From the NCBI GenBank assembly GCA_023266695.1, contig JAHFPO010000070.1, positions 1-10,994 of the forward strand: a stretch of DNA of 10,994 nt, written 5' to 3'. Position 1 is the stretch's first letter, and each line of letters opens with the position of its first letter. The position numbers were made by a program, and so were the translations under genes. The notes below the pieces were generated by a model, which ran no database searches, had not been told where the DNA came from, and saw nothing but the letters and a program-made list of their open reading frames with translations. Shown in pieces: positions 1-4,356 of this stretch. This DNA comes from Hyphomicrobiales bacterium (lineage in GTDB: Bacteria; Pseudomonadota; Alphaproteobacteria; Rhizobiales; Xanthobacteraceae).

Positions 1-1
1 G

Positions 2-358
2 GCAGAGATTCAAACTGCGATATCTTTAGTGACAAACCGACTAATATTTCTCAAAAAAGTGATCAAATCGAGCAACAGCCTCAATTCATCTGACTCTCCG
101 ATTGACAAGATTCAAATCGCTCAGCTGGTTGCGCTGCTCGAAGCAACGCTTTCGGCTATCAAAGCCCCATTTATCGAAACCGGCCAAACCACTAGCTTCT
201 TTAAATGGCTCGGGAAACTCGGCAAGCGCGGGGTTGAGAAGAGAATTGAAAGCGGAATCCCGGACGCCATTGATAGCGCGGTGGATGCCGGCTCTGAGCT
301 AATCAAAAAATTGGGCGATGCTGCCGGTATCTCTGATCTTGATAGTATCATCAGATAA
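2..358 (+). CDS. C-terminal part of an unknown protein, 5' end outside the window
   Basis: The reading frame is open from the first complete codon of the window (position 2) to the TAA at 356-358, giving 118 visible residues. A GTG at 29 could serve as a start, but nothing like a ribosome binding site precedes it and the frame continues upstream, so I treat the gene as 5'-truncated by the window. The visible part is mostly helical: a Ser/Asn-rich linker, then IAQLVALLEATL, an aromatic patch with FFKWLGKLGKRG, and a C-terminal amphipathic helix with SELIKKLGDAAG. I see no catalytic motif, signal peptide or clear membrane segment. Base composition is clearly AT-richer than the rest of the window, which suggests recent transfer. 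I do not recognise the family. The neighbouring toxin-antitoxin genes make a defence or mobile-element gene possible, but that is only context. Confidence 0.6.
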   Translation, partial: AEIQTAISLVTNRLIFLKKVIKSSNSLNSSDSPIDKIQIAQLVALLEATLSAIKAPFIETGQTTSFFKWLGKLGKRGVEKRIESGIPDAIDSAVDAGSELIKKLGDAAGISDLDSIIR

Positions 359-430
359 ATTGAATTGAGCGCCTACAGCTCGGATTTTGCTCACGCTCCA
401 TCCGGGCTAAAGACGAGCAACGCAAACTGC

Positions 431-502
431 CTAGGCCGTATCCGCCGGCCGCACGCGCCGGGCGATCTCCTTGCCGCTTTCGTACGCGGTATGAAGGGCA
501 AG
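431..502 (-). pseudogene. Remnant of the 3' end of a HigA-family antitoxin gene
   Basis: Read on the minus strand in the frame that ends at the TAG at 431-433, this stretch gives ESGKEIARRVRPADTA followed by the stop. The intact HigA-type protein encoded at 1299-1646 ends in ERGKEITRRVRPADAA. At DNA level the last 16 sense codons match at 41 of 48 positions, including two identical runs of 14 nt. Upstream of about position 490 the similarity fades and the frame runs into vapC sequence in a different phase, with no start or helix-turn-helix, so this is a fragment rather than a gene. It is either the tail of a second, deleted higA or a duplicated 3' end left by insertion of the vapBC unit. The exact edge of the fragment is uncertain. 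Confidence 0.6.
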
Positions 503-527
503 CCGGGTCGCGTGGTGGCGGAGTGAA

Positions 528-914
528 CTACCACAGCGTCCTGATCCCGAACGCCCGGAAAGCCGGATCGGCGGTCATCAGCGGCAGATTCTCGATCTGC
601 GCCTGCGCCGCCAGCATGCGGTCGAAGGGATCGCGGTGCCGGCTCGGCATGGCGCCGGCCAAACGCGCGTGCTCGAGCGTGATCGGCAGCGGCTCGAAGG
701 CATAGCTGGTCATCGCCTCCTGAAAGGCCCCGGCGAGCGGGGCCGCTTCCGGCCAGCGGCCAAGCCGCACTTTGTTGGCGATCTCCCACGCGCTCACCGC
801 GCTCACGCACAAGATCGCGTCCCGTTCCTCGACTGCCGCGCGCGCTTTCTTAGAAAAGCGCGCGTCCGCGGTAAGGAACCAGACCAGCGCGTGGCTATCT
901 AAGAGGATCCGCAT
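528..914 (-). CDS. vapC: PIN-domain ribonuclease toxin, VapC type
   Basis: A 128-residue protein, the usual length of a single PIN domain. The family is Mg2+-dependent ribonucleases that act as toxins when their antitoxin is lost; the RNA target here cannot be told. The acidic metal site is complete: D6 in LLDSHALVW, E44 in SAWEIANK, D95 and D98 in HRDPFDRML, and D116 in TADPAF. The C-terminus (FGIRTLW) is the normal end of the fold, so the gene looks intact. The ATG at 912-914 lies inside the end of the upstream antitoxin gene (895-1152), overlapping by 20 nt in another frame, the translational coupling usual for such pairs. Transcription should come from the antitoxin promoter. Just past the stop lies a HigA gene remnant. 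The partner is of Phd/YefM type rather than classical VapB, a common combination. Confidence 0.9.
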   Translation of the reverse strand: MRILLDSHALVWFLTADARFSKKARAAVEERDAILCVSAVSAWEIANKVRLGRWPEAAPLAGAFQEAMTSYAFEPLPITLEHARLAGAMPSRHRDPFDRMLAAQAQIENLPLMTADPAFRAFGIRTLW

Positions 915-1152
915 CGCCGCCTTCCCACAGCTTCAATTCCTCCTCGGGAAGCGGATCGAAAAAGAACGAGTCCGGAATATTGAACTTGCCTTTGAGAACG
1001 CCGAAGACCGGACGGCGCTTGGCGCCCGTCACCGGCGCGAGCTTCGCCACCGGCTCCTTGCCGCGCGCGATCACGATCTCCTCGCCCTTCTCCACGCGGG
1101 CGATGAGCTTCGACAGGTTGGTCTTGGCCTGATGGATGGTGACAATGGCCAT
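895..1152 (-). CDS. Phd/YefM-family antitoxin of the VapC toxin
   Basis: An 85-residue protein whose N-terminal half (MAIVTIHQAKTNLSKLIARV, then GEEIVIARGKEPVAKLAP at 23-40) is the standard Phd/YefM DNA-binding and dimerisation domain. The C-terminal part (about 50-85, with a KFNIPDSFF stretch and an acidic EEELKLWEGG tail) should be the flexible segment that wraps the toxin and blocks its metal site. It precedes vapC and overlaps it by 20 nt, so the two form one operon with the antitoxin first. Proteins of this family repress their own promoter with the toxin as co-repressor. Two identical 8-bp palindromes lie 19-38 nt upstream of the start and are the likely operator. The start is the ATG at 1150-1152; the ribosome binding site is weak (GGGA about 7 nt upstream). 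Confidence 0.88.
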   Translation of the reverse strand: MAIVTIHQAKTNLSKLIARVEKGEEIVIARGKEPVAKLAPVTGAKRRPVFGVLKGKFNIPDSFFFDPLPEEELKLWEGGDADPLR

Positions 1153-1170
1153 GGACGATCCCGGATAAGG

Positions 1171-1212
1171 TTAGCTAAGTGATTAGCTAATTACTAGATA
1201 CAAGCTTGTCAA
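1171..1212 (-). promoter_or_regulatory. Promoter and operator of the Phd/VapC operon
   Basis: On the minus strand a perfect -35 box TTGACA (1207-1212) is followed, after 17-19 nt, by AT-rich sequence with a -10-like GCTAAT. Two copies of the perfect palindrome TTAGCTAA sit at 1183-1190 and 1171-1178, separated by GTGA, so their centres are 12 bp apart and a dimer on each would lie close to the same face of the helix. One copy overlaps the probable -10 region and the other lies just downstream, ideal positions for self-repression by the antitoxin or toxin-antitoxin complex. The boxes and palindromes are seen directly; the operator role is inferred from how Phd-family systems work. Confidence 0.65.
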
Positions 1213-1298
1213 TGGATTTTCGCCGCGCGCAGGCGCGCTGACGGCGGGCTACTTATCCCCCTGCTATTTTCGATCGAGAGCCCCGGGAACCGGCGCCT

Positions 1299-1646
1299 TC
1301 ACGCCGCGTCCGCCGGCCGCACACGCCTGGTGATCTCCTTGCCGCGTTCGCGCACAACTGCCGCGATGTCATATTGGCCCTGCAGGTCGAGCCAGAACTG
1401 CGCGATTCTGATGTGACGCGTTTTCTTCGGCCAACCGGTGCCCACTTGGCCGGAAAACGCTACGTTGTTTCCAAAATAACGCCCGAGCCGCACCGCCGTG
1501 TCGGCGCTGATCGAGCGCCGCGCGTTCAGAATGTCGGTGATGCGGCCGGACGGCACGCCGATGTCGAGCGCAAGCCGGTTGGCGCTGAGCCCCCTCGCTG
1601 CAAGCTCCCGCCGCAAGAGCCGGCCCGGATGTGCGTAGACAGCCAT
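1299..1646 (-). CDS. higA: HigA-family antitoxin (XRE helix-turn-helix) with an in-frame repeat insertion
   Basis: A 115-residue protein with the typical HigA opening (HPGRLLRREL), a Cro/C1 helix-turn-helix at about 20-50 (LSANRLALDIGVPSGRITDILNARRSISADTA) and the family signature LGRYFGN...QFWLDLQGQYD. In normal family members GN is followed within about three residues by FWLxLQ. Here 21 extra residues (61-81, containing GTGWPKK) are encoded by a palindromic repeat element; without them the protein would be 94 residues, the usual size. The frame is kept and the rest looks sound, so it may still fold, with the insert as a loop after the DNA-binding domain. A ribosome binding site (AAGGGG) lies about 7 nt before the ATG. 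HigB, which normally precedes HigA in the operon, is absent: the upstream neighbour is a divergent unrelated gene. It may be an orphan regulator or a decaying antitoxin. Confidence 0.85.
   Translation of the reverse strand: MAVYAHPGRLLRRELAARGLSANRLALDIGVPSGRITDILNARRSISADTAVRLGRYFGNNVAFSGQVGTGWPKKTRHIRIAQFWLDLQGQYDIAAVVRERGKEITRRVRPADAA
1404..1466. repeat. Palindromic repeat element inserted inside the HigA gene
   Basis: Plus-strand arm 1418-1434 (GCGTTTTCTTCGGCCAA) and arm 1446-1460 (TTGGCCGGAAAACGC) are complementary apart from a 2-nt bulge, around the loop CCGGTGCCCAC. This arrangement (GCGTTTTC, then ACCGGTGCCCACTT, then GGAAAACGC) is one I recognise from memory as an abundant intergenic palindrome in Bradyrhizobium and related Hyphomicrobiales. 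Here it lies within an open reading frame and adds 63 nt (21 codons), so the frame is preserved. The boundaries come from the extra residues in HigA and are accurate to a few bases. Confidence 0.75.
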
Positions 1647-1698
1647 GGTTCACCCCTTGTGATCATCGAGGCCGCGCCCGAGATGCTGCGCCGGCGCC

Positions 1699-1716
1699 AC
1701 GAATATGATATAAAAC
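1699..1716. promoter_or_regulatory. AT-rich divergent promoter region between the HigA gene and the 77-residue gene
   Basis: This short AT-rich island lies between two divergent genes. On the plus strand TATAAA (1709-1714) ends only 6 nt before the ATG at 1721, so initiation at the usual distance would start at or beside the ATG and give a leaderless message. No ribosome binding site is visible for that gene, which fits. On the minus strand TATCAT (1705-1710, 5 of 6 consensus positions) could serve the HigA gene. No good -35 box is seen for either. Confidence 0.35.
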
Positions 1717-1720
1717 GCCT

Positions 1721-1954
1721 ATGACCAAGGCCCAGATCGAAGCCGCGCTGAAACGTGTCCAGGCCTGGCCGACGGACGCCCAGGAAGAATTGGCGCGGCT
1801 GGTGCTCGAGATCGAGGCCGAGCTCGGCGAGGGCGCCTATCGCGCGACCCCCGAGGAGCTCAGCGGCATCGACCGCGGCTTGCGCGACGCGGCCGAAGGC
1901 AAGTTCGCCTCCGAACAGGAAGTCGAGGCGGTCTTCGCCCGCTACCGTCATTGA
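1721..1954 (+). CDS. Small antitoxin-like protein, no toxin partner visible
   Basis: A 77-residue acidic, helical protein: an N-terminal helix (MTKAQIEAALKRVQAWP), a second helix rich in Glu and Leu (AQEELARLVLEIEAEL), then a C-terminal stretch with EELSGIDRGLRDAAEGKFAS and EVEAVFARYR. That C-terminal pattern (EL..ID.GL..A..G.F....V...F...R) is what I associate with small antitoxin-like proteins encoded just before ParE/RelE-family toxins. No toxin gene follows; the next 830 bp hold only repeats and GC-rich noncoding sequence. The gene is thus an orphan or the toxin has been lost. It has no visible ribosome binding site and may be translated from a leaderless message. The family assignment rests on memory of a short pattern and is only moderately sure; that the ORF is real is supported by its composition and AT-rich upstream region. 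Confidence 0.6.
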   Translation: MTKAQIEAALKRVQAWPTDAQEELARLVLEIEAELGEGAYRATPEELSGIDRGLRDAAEGKFASEQEVEAVFARYRH

Positions 1955-1957
1955 TTG

Positions 1958-2108
1958 CGTCATGCCCGGACCTGATCCGGGCATCCACGTTTTTTGGTCT
2001 TTCAGCAAGTAAGTCGTGGATGGCATCCGAAGTCGGCTGTTGCTGACTTCGGCAATTTCAATTTGCAAGCCGGGTCCAACCGGCTTGCGGACAAGTCCGG
2101 CCATGACG
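1958..2108. repeat. Mosaic palindromic intergenic repeat, copy 1
   Basis: The outer ends CGTCATG (1958-1964) and CATGACG (2102-2108) are inverted repeats. Inside are three perfect hairpins: 1962-1984 (9 bp), CCGAAGTC 2027-2034 with GACTTCGG 2045-2052 (8 bp), and CAAGCCGG 2066-2073 with CCGGCTTG 2080-2087 (8 bp). The opening unit (CGTCATGCCCGG...CCGGGCATCCA) is of a type I recall as widespread between genes in Bradyrhizobium-like genomes. A related element lies at 2650-2773. Confidence 0.7.
1962..1996 (+). terminator. Hairpin with T-run after the 77-residue gene
   Basis: A perfect 9-bp stem (ATGCCCGGA 1962-1970 with TCCGGGCAT 1976-1984, loop CCTGA) is followed by CCACG and six T residues (1990-1995). 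It starts 8 nt after the stop codon at 1952-1954, so it probably ends that transcript. The stem is also the first unit of a mosaic repeat, so the terminator role would be secondary. Confidence 0.5.
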
Positions 2109-2218
2109 AAATGAGGGTCAGCGCCGCACTTATCCCCGCATCGGCAATCGCCCCCCTTGAAATCCCTCACGAAAAAAAACTTATCCCCGCCCCTTCAGGC
2201 GCCCTTATCTTGAGCGCG
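2109..2218. other. Intergenic stretch with a repeated ACTTATCCCC motif
   Basis: No gene is supported here. The stretch holds two copies of ACTTATCCCC (2128-2137 and 2179-2188), a run of eight A residues (2172-2179), and leads into the hairpin-rich block. A third copy of the motif lies at 1251-1260, in the gap between the vapBC operon and the HigA gene. Confidence 0.5.
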
Positions 2219-2557
2219 TCCCGCCCAGGCGAGGGCGTCTTCCGGAGACGTTCGGTCGATGGGGCGGGATGCGGCGCCTGCGCGCGCGGGCCGACGTGGC
2301 TCGCGCTCCCGGGGCGCCTCGGGGCCCCGCCCTACGGGCATTAGGACCCGTGTGCGAGGAGCTCGCTGGAACGGCGCCGGCCACGGTTGGCCGGCGTACG
2401 CAAGCGCGGCCCGAGGCCGGCGGCGAGGCTAGCCATGCCGGACCGCTAAAACGCCGCCCCGGAGCGCCGCAAGGCGCGCGCGTCTCGTGAGAGACGCGCA
2501 GGAACGGAAGACCGTGGCGCCGACCGGCGCTCCGGCCCTCGCCCACCGTGGCGGGGG
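2219..2557. other. Hairpin-dense GC-rich region, possible structured RNA or dispersed element
   Basis: Successive helices that can be read directly: TCCCGCCC 2219-2226 with GGGCGGGA 2262-2269, enclosing CGTCT/AGACG at 2236-2250; 2284-2292 with 2298-2306 (9 bp, one G-T pair); GCGAG/CTCGC at 2354-2366; CGCCGGCCA 2375-2383 with TGGCCGGCG 2388-2396 (9 bp, loop CGGT); GCGCC-GCAA-GGCGC at 2464-2477; GCGCGTCTC 2478-2486 with GAGACGCGC 2491-2499 (9 bp, GTGA loop); GGAGCGCC 2461-2468 with GGCGCTCC 2526-2533, an alternative closing helix; and CCCTCGCC 2536-2543 with GGCGGGGG 2550-2557 (one G-T pair). Two loops are GNRA tetraloops. Open frames across it translate to Arg/Pro/Ala-rich low-complexity sequence and look like shadows of base composition. 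I name no known family. The transcribed strand is unknown. Confidence 0.4.
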
Positions 2558-2649
2558 ACAAGGCAACAAACCTCGGGGCGCGCGAAAACCGCCCGCGAGA
2601 ACGGGTGATGCTGTTTGAAAAAATTAGAGATGCGCGCAACAACAAACAC
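2558..2649. other. Intergenic stretch between the hairpin block and the second repeat
   Basis: No gene is supported. The sequence shifts from GC-rich (GCGCGCGAAAACCGCCCGCG near 2576) to AT-rich (TGTTTGAAAAAATTAGAGA near 2613). The first half may still belong to the hairpin-rich element upstream; the AT-rich shift may mark its right edge. Confidence 0.35.
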
Positions 2650-2773
2650 GTCATCGCCGGGCTTGACCCGGCGATCCATGCTGACATTCAGCGATTGCAG
2701 CACAGCCGTATGGATGCCCGGGCAGGCAAGTTTACGCAGCCTGCCTAAAGTTGGCTGCGAGCCCGGGCATGAC
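2650..2773. repeat. Mosaic palindromic intergenic repeat, copy 2
   Basis: It opens with CGTCATCGCCGGG and closes with CCCGGGCATGAC, matching the ends of the element at 1958-2108. Unit 1 is a perfect 9-bp hairpin (ATCGCCGGG 2653-2661, loop CTTGA, CCCGGCGAT 2667-2675). Its stem bases differ from copy 1 in a compensated way while stem length and 5-nt loop are kept. Unit 2 is ATGCCCGGG 2714-2722 with CCCGGGCAT 2762-2770, enclosing GGCAGGC/GCCTGCC (2721-2727, 2739-2745). It lies about 16 bp from the stop of the mop gene and could help end its minus-strand transcript. Confidence 0.7.
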
Positions 2774-2788
2774 AAAATAGGAGGACTC

Positions 2789-2998
2789 TCACTCGACCGC
2801 GATCATCACGTTCGAGGCCTTGATCACCGCCGCCGCCTTGCCGCCGACCTTGAGGCCGAGCTCGTCCACCGACTCGTTGGTGATCGAGGCCGTCACCACC
2901 ACGCCGGGCGCGATCTCGACCTTCACATGGGCGGTGGTCTGGCCCTTCACCAGGCCGACGATCCTGCCCTTGAAGAGATTGCGGGCGCTGAGTTTCAT
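2789..2998 (-). CDS. mop: Molybdate-binding Mop/TOBE protein (molbindin)
   Basis: A 69-residue protein made of one TOBE/Mop domain. Such proteins assemble into oligomers that bind molybdate or tungstate between subunits and are thought to store or buffer the oxyanion in the cytoplasm. Recognisable features are the SARN motif (4-7) with following KG, the central strand pair (AHVKVEIAPGVVVTASIT, 23-40), the SITNES ligand region (39-44) and the closing VIKASNVMIAVE strand (58-69). Length is normal for a single-domain molbindin. A strong ribosome binding site (GGGGAGG) lies about 6 nt before the ATG at 2996-2998. It lies 44 nt downstream of the doxX-like gene on the same strand and may be co-transcribed. 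No modABC transporter or molybdoenzyme gene is in the window. Confidence 0.9.
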   Translation of the reverse strand: MKLSARNLFKGRIVGLVKGQTTAHVKVEIAPGVVVTASITNESVDELGLKVGGKAAAVIKASNVMIAVE

Positions 2999-3042
2999 GC
3001 GGGGCCTCCCCGTTCGCGCGCGGGCGCACCGGAGAAGCGACC

Positions 3043-3453
3043 CTACTTCTTCCTCATCATCGCGTCGAGACTATAGGGCCCGGGCCCGGCGAAGACGAAG
3101 TAGAAGAAGATGAAGCAAAAGAGCGCGGCGAGAGTGCCGCCGTTCACGATCGGCATGAAGGCGCGCGGCGCGTGGGCGATGAAATAGGCGAAGGCCATCT
3201 CGCCCGCGAGGATGAAGGCGACCGGCCGCGTGAACAAGCCGAGCACCAGGAGCGTGCCGCCGACGAGCTCGATCATGCCGGCGACGCCGATGAGCGAGTA
3301 GATTTGCAGATTGGCGTAGGCGGGATTGGGCGGAAATCCCAGGATCTTCTGCACCCCGAACTGGAGAATGAGGAGGCCGATCATGATGCGCGTGAGGCTC
3401 CGCACGGTCGGAGCCCAGGCATCGAGGGCGGCGGCGAGCTTGACGGGCAACAT
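3043..3453 (-). CDS. DoxX-family inner-membrane protein
   Basis: A 136-residue protein with four hydrophobic segments, at about 20-36, 52-73, 77-94 and 104-122, as in the DoxX family of four-helix membrane proteins. The opening helix carries the usual RIMIGLLILQFGVQKILGF pattern, and the second begins near GMIELVGGTLLVLGLFTRP, a family hallmark. The C-terminus is short and basic (MMRKK). The biochemical role of this family is poorly settled; some members associate with thiosulfate or quinol oxidation or redox stress, and nothing here decides. I chose the ATG at 3451-3453, with AAGAGAG about 6-8 nt upstream. The frame stays open to 3663, but that extension translates tRNA-Asp sequence and cannot be protein. 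The mop gene follows 44 nt downstream. Confidence 0.88.
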   Translation of the reverse strand: MLPVKLAAALDAWAPTVRSLTRIMIGLLILQFGVQKILGFPPNPAYANLQIYSLIGVAGMIELVGGTLLVLGLFTRPVAFILAGEMAFAYFIAHAPRAFMPIVNGGTLAALFCFIFFYFVFAGPGPYSLDAMMRKK

Positions 3454-3601
3454 GGGCGCTCTCTTGTCCCGTCCCCGGTAAACCCCGGGCCAAGCGAAAT
3501 CTTCATCGTGGTGCGCCGCCGCATGGCGGGACGGGCGCTCGAACGCGCCGCTACGCAATGGCGGAACGCACGGCAGGAAAGACGCTAAGTGCTTGAAATA
3601 A

Positions 3602-3678
<77 letters not shown>

Positions 3679-3690
3679 GGGGGAAGCCGG

Positions 3691-3718
3691 ACTTAAAGCC
3701 CACCCCCCTGCAAGTCAA
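3691..3718 (-). promoter_or_regulatory. Possible promoter of tRNA-Asp
   Basis: Upstream of the tRNA on the minus strand lies TTGACT (3713-3718), five of six bases of the -35 consensus. A weak -10 candidate TTAAGT (3691-3696) follows after 16 nt, and the tRNA 5' end lies 12 nt beyond it. Strong -35 boxes with loose -10 boxes are usual in alphaproteobacteria. Confidence 0.4.
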
Positions 3719-3854
3719 GGATAGCCCCGGCCTACGGGCATTTTTGCAGTAGATTGGGCGTGATCGCTATGGCTAGACAGGCCTCGAATCATCTATGCCG
3801 GTAGGCGGAATATAGCGTTGAAAAGCCCAACCACTTCAAAAGGGGTCGCTCACC

Positions 3855-4148
3855 ATGGCATCCAAAACATCTCCCACGGTCACCTTGAAGCATCTCGCGG
3901 CAGAACTCGCGGAGCGCCATGAGATGCCGAAGAAGCAGGCGGAAGCGATCCTCGCGGACCTGGTGGAAGGGATCGTCAAGCATCTCAAGAAAGGCGAACG
4001 CATCCGCATGGTCGGCCTGGGGATTCTCCAGGTCCGCAATCGCGCCGCCCGCATGGGGCGCAATCCCGCCACCGGCGAGCCGATCCAAATCAAGGCGTCG
4101 AAGAAAGTCGCCTTCCGCGCCGCCAAGGAACTGAAGGAAGCGGTCTAG
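3855..4148 (+). CDS. HU-family DNA-binding protein, divergent paralogue
   Basis: A 97-residue HU/IHF-fold protein. The helical half spans about 8-46 (TLKHLAAELAERHEMPKKQAEAIL...VKHLKKGERI), and the DNA-embracing beta arm contains GRNPATGEPIQI (68-79) with the conserved intercalating Pro at 71. It ends in ASKKVAFRAAKELKEAV. Compared with the canonical HU encoded at 4536-4811 it has a short N-terminal extension (MASKTSP) and a more basic make-up, and GLGILQV replaces the usual GFGTFxV. I recall such proteins next to lon/hupB-type loci in Hyphomicrobiales. Probable role: nucleoid binding in the cytoplasm, perhaps as a partner or alternative to HU. AAAAGGGG about 11 nt upstream serves as ribosome binding site for the ATG at 3855. 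A strong terminator follows. Confidence 0.88.
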   Translation: MASKTSPTVTLKHLAAELAERHEMPKKQAEAILADLVEGIVKHLKKGERIRMVGLGILQVRNRAARMGRNPATGEPIQIKASKKVAFRAAKELKEAV

Positions 4149-4170
4149 GCCCGCCGGGCCCGCGCAGCGA

Positions 4171-4200
4171 AGCGGACGGGCGGCCCCGTCCGCTTTTGTT
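4171..4200 (+). terminator. Rho-independent terminator of the HU-like gene
   Basis: A perfect 10-bp GC-rich stem (AGCGGACGGG 4171-4180 with CCCGTCCGCT 4185-4194, loop CGGC) is followed by TTTTGTT. It begins 22 nt after the stop codon of the HU-like gene. Confidence 0.85.
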
Positions 4201-4356
4201 CAAGCTACGGCGGAGAGCCTTCGCGAGCGAAGTTGGCGTGCCGGCCGCAGCGGCGCAGCCGCGAAGGTGGCTTGCCAGCCGTAGCGGCAAAACGACCGGC
4301 CCGCCTTCGCTGAAGCTACGGCGGGCATCCTCGCGCTGCTTCGCAGCCGCGAAGGC
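4201..4356. repeat. Cluster of short direct and inverted repeats next to tRNA-Val
   Basis: AGCTACGGCGG occurs at 4203-4213 and 4314-4324. CGCAGCCGCGAAGG occurs at 4254-4267 and 4342-4355. GCCGTAGC (4278-4285) and GCTACGGC (4315-4322) form an 8-bp inverted repeat, and there are smaller CTTCGC/GCGAAG palindromes. No gene is supported. The pattern looks like overlapping remnants of a palindromic intergenic repeat family lying just 3' of a tRNA gene. Confidence 0.6.

Noticed and set aside
391..810. 139-residue minus-strand open frame overlapping vapC
   Set aside because: It lies in another frame over an intact PIN-domain gene and has no recognisable motif.
1217..1245. GCGCGC-AG-GCGCGC hairpin as terminator of the HigA gene
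   Set aside because: The following minus-strand sequence (GGCGAAAATCC) has no T-run, and alternating GC sequence forms such stems easily.
2128..2190. TTATCCCC motifs as DnaA boxes of a replication origin
   Set aside because: They lack the terminal ACA of the consensus, there is no AT-rich unwinding region or dnaA/parAB/repABC gene nearby, and two copies are too few.
2205..2687. 160-residue minus-strand open frame, and a 73-residue plus-strand frame at 2269-2490
   Set aside because: Both are Arg/Pro/Ala-rich low-complexity translations of a hairpin-packed region. One also runs through a palindromic repeat. No ribosome binding site or domain supports either.
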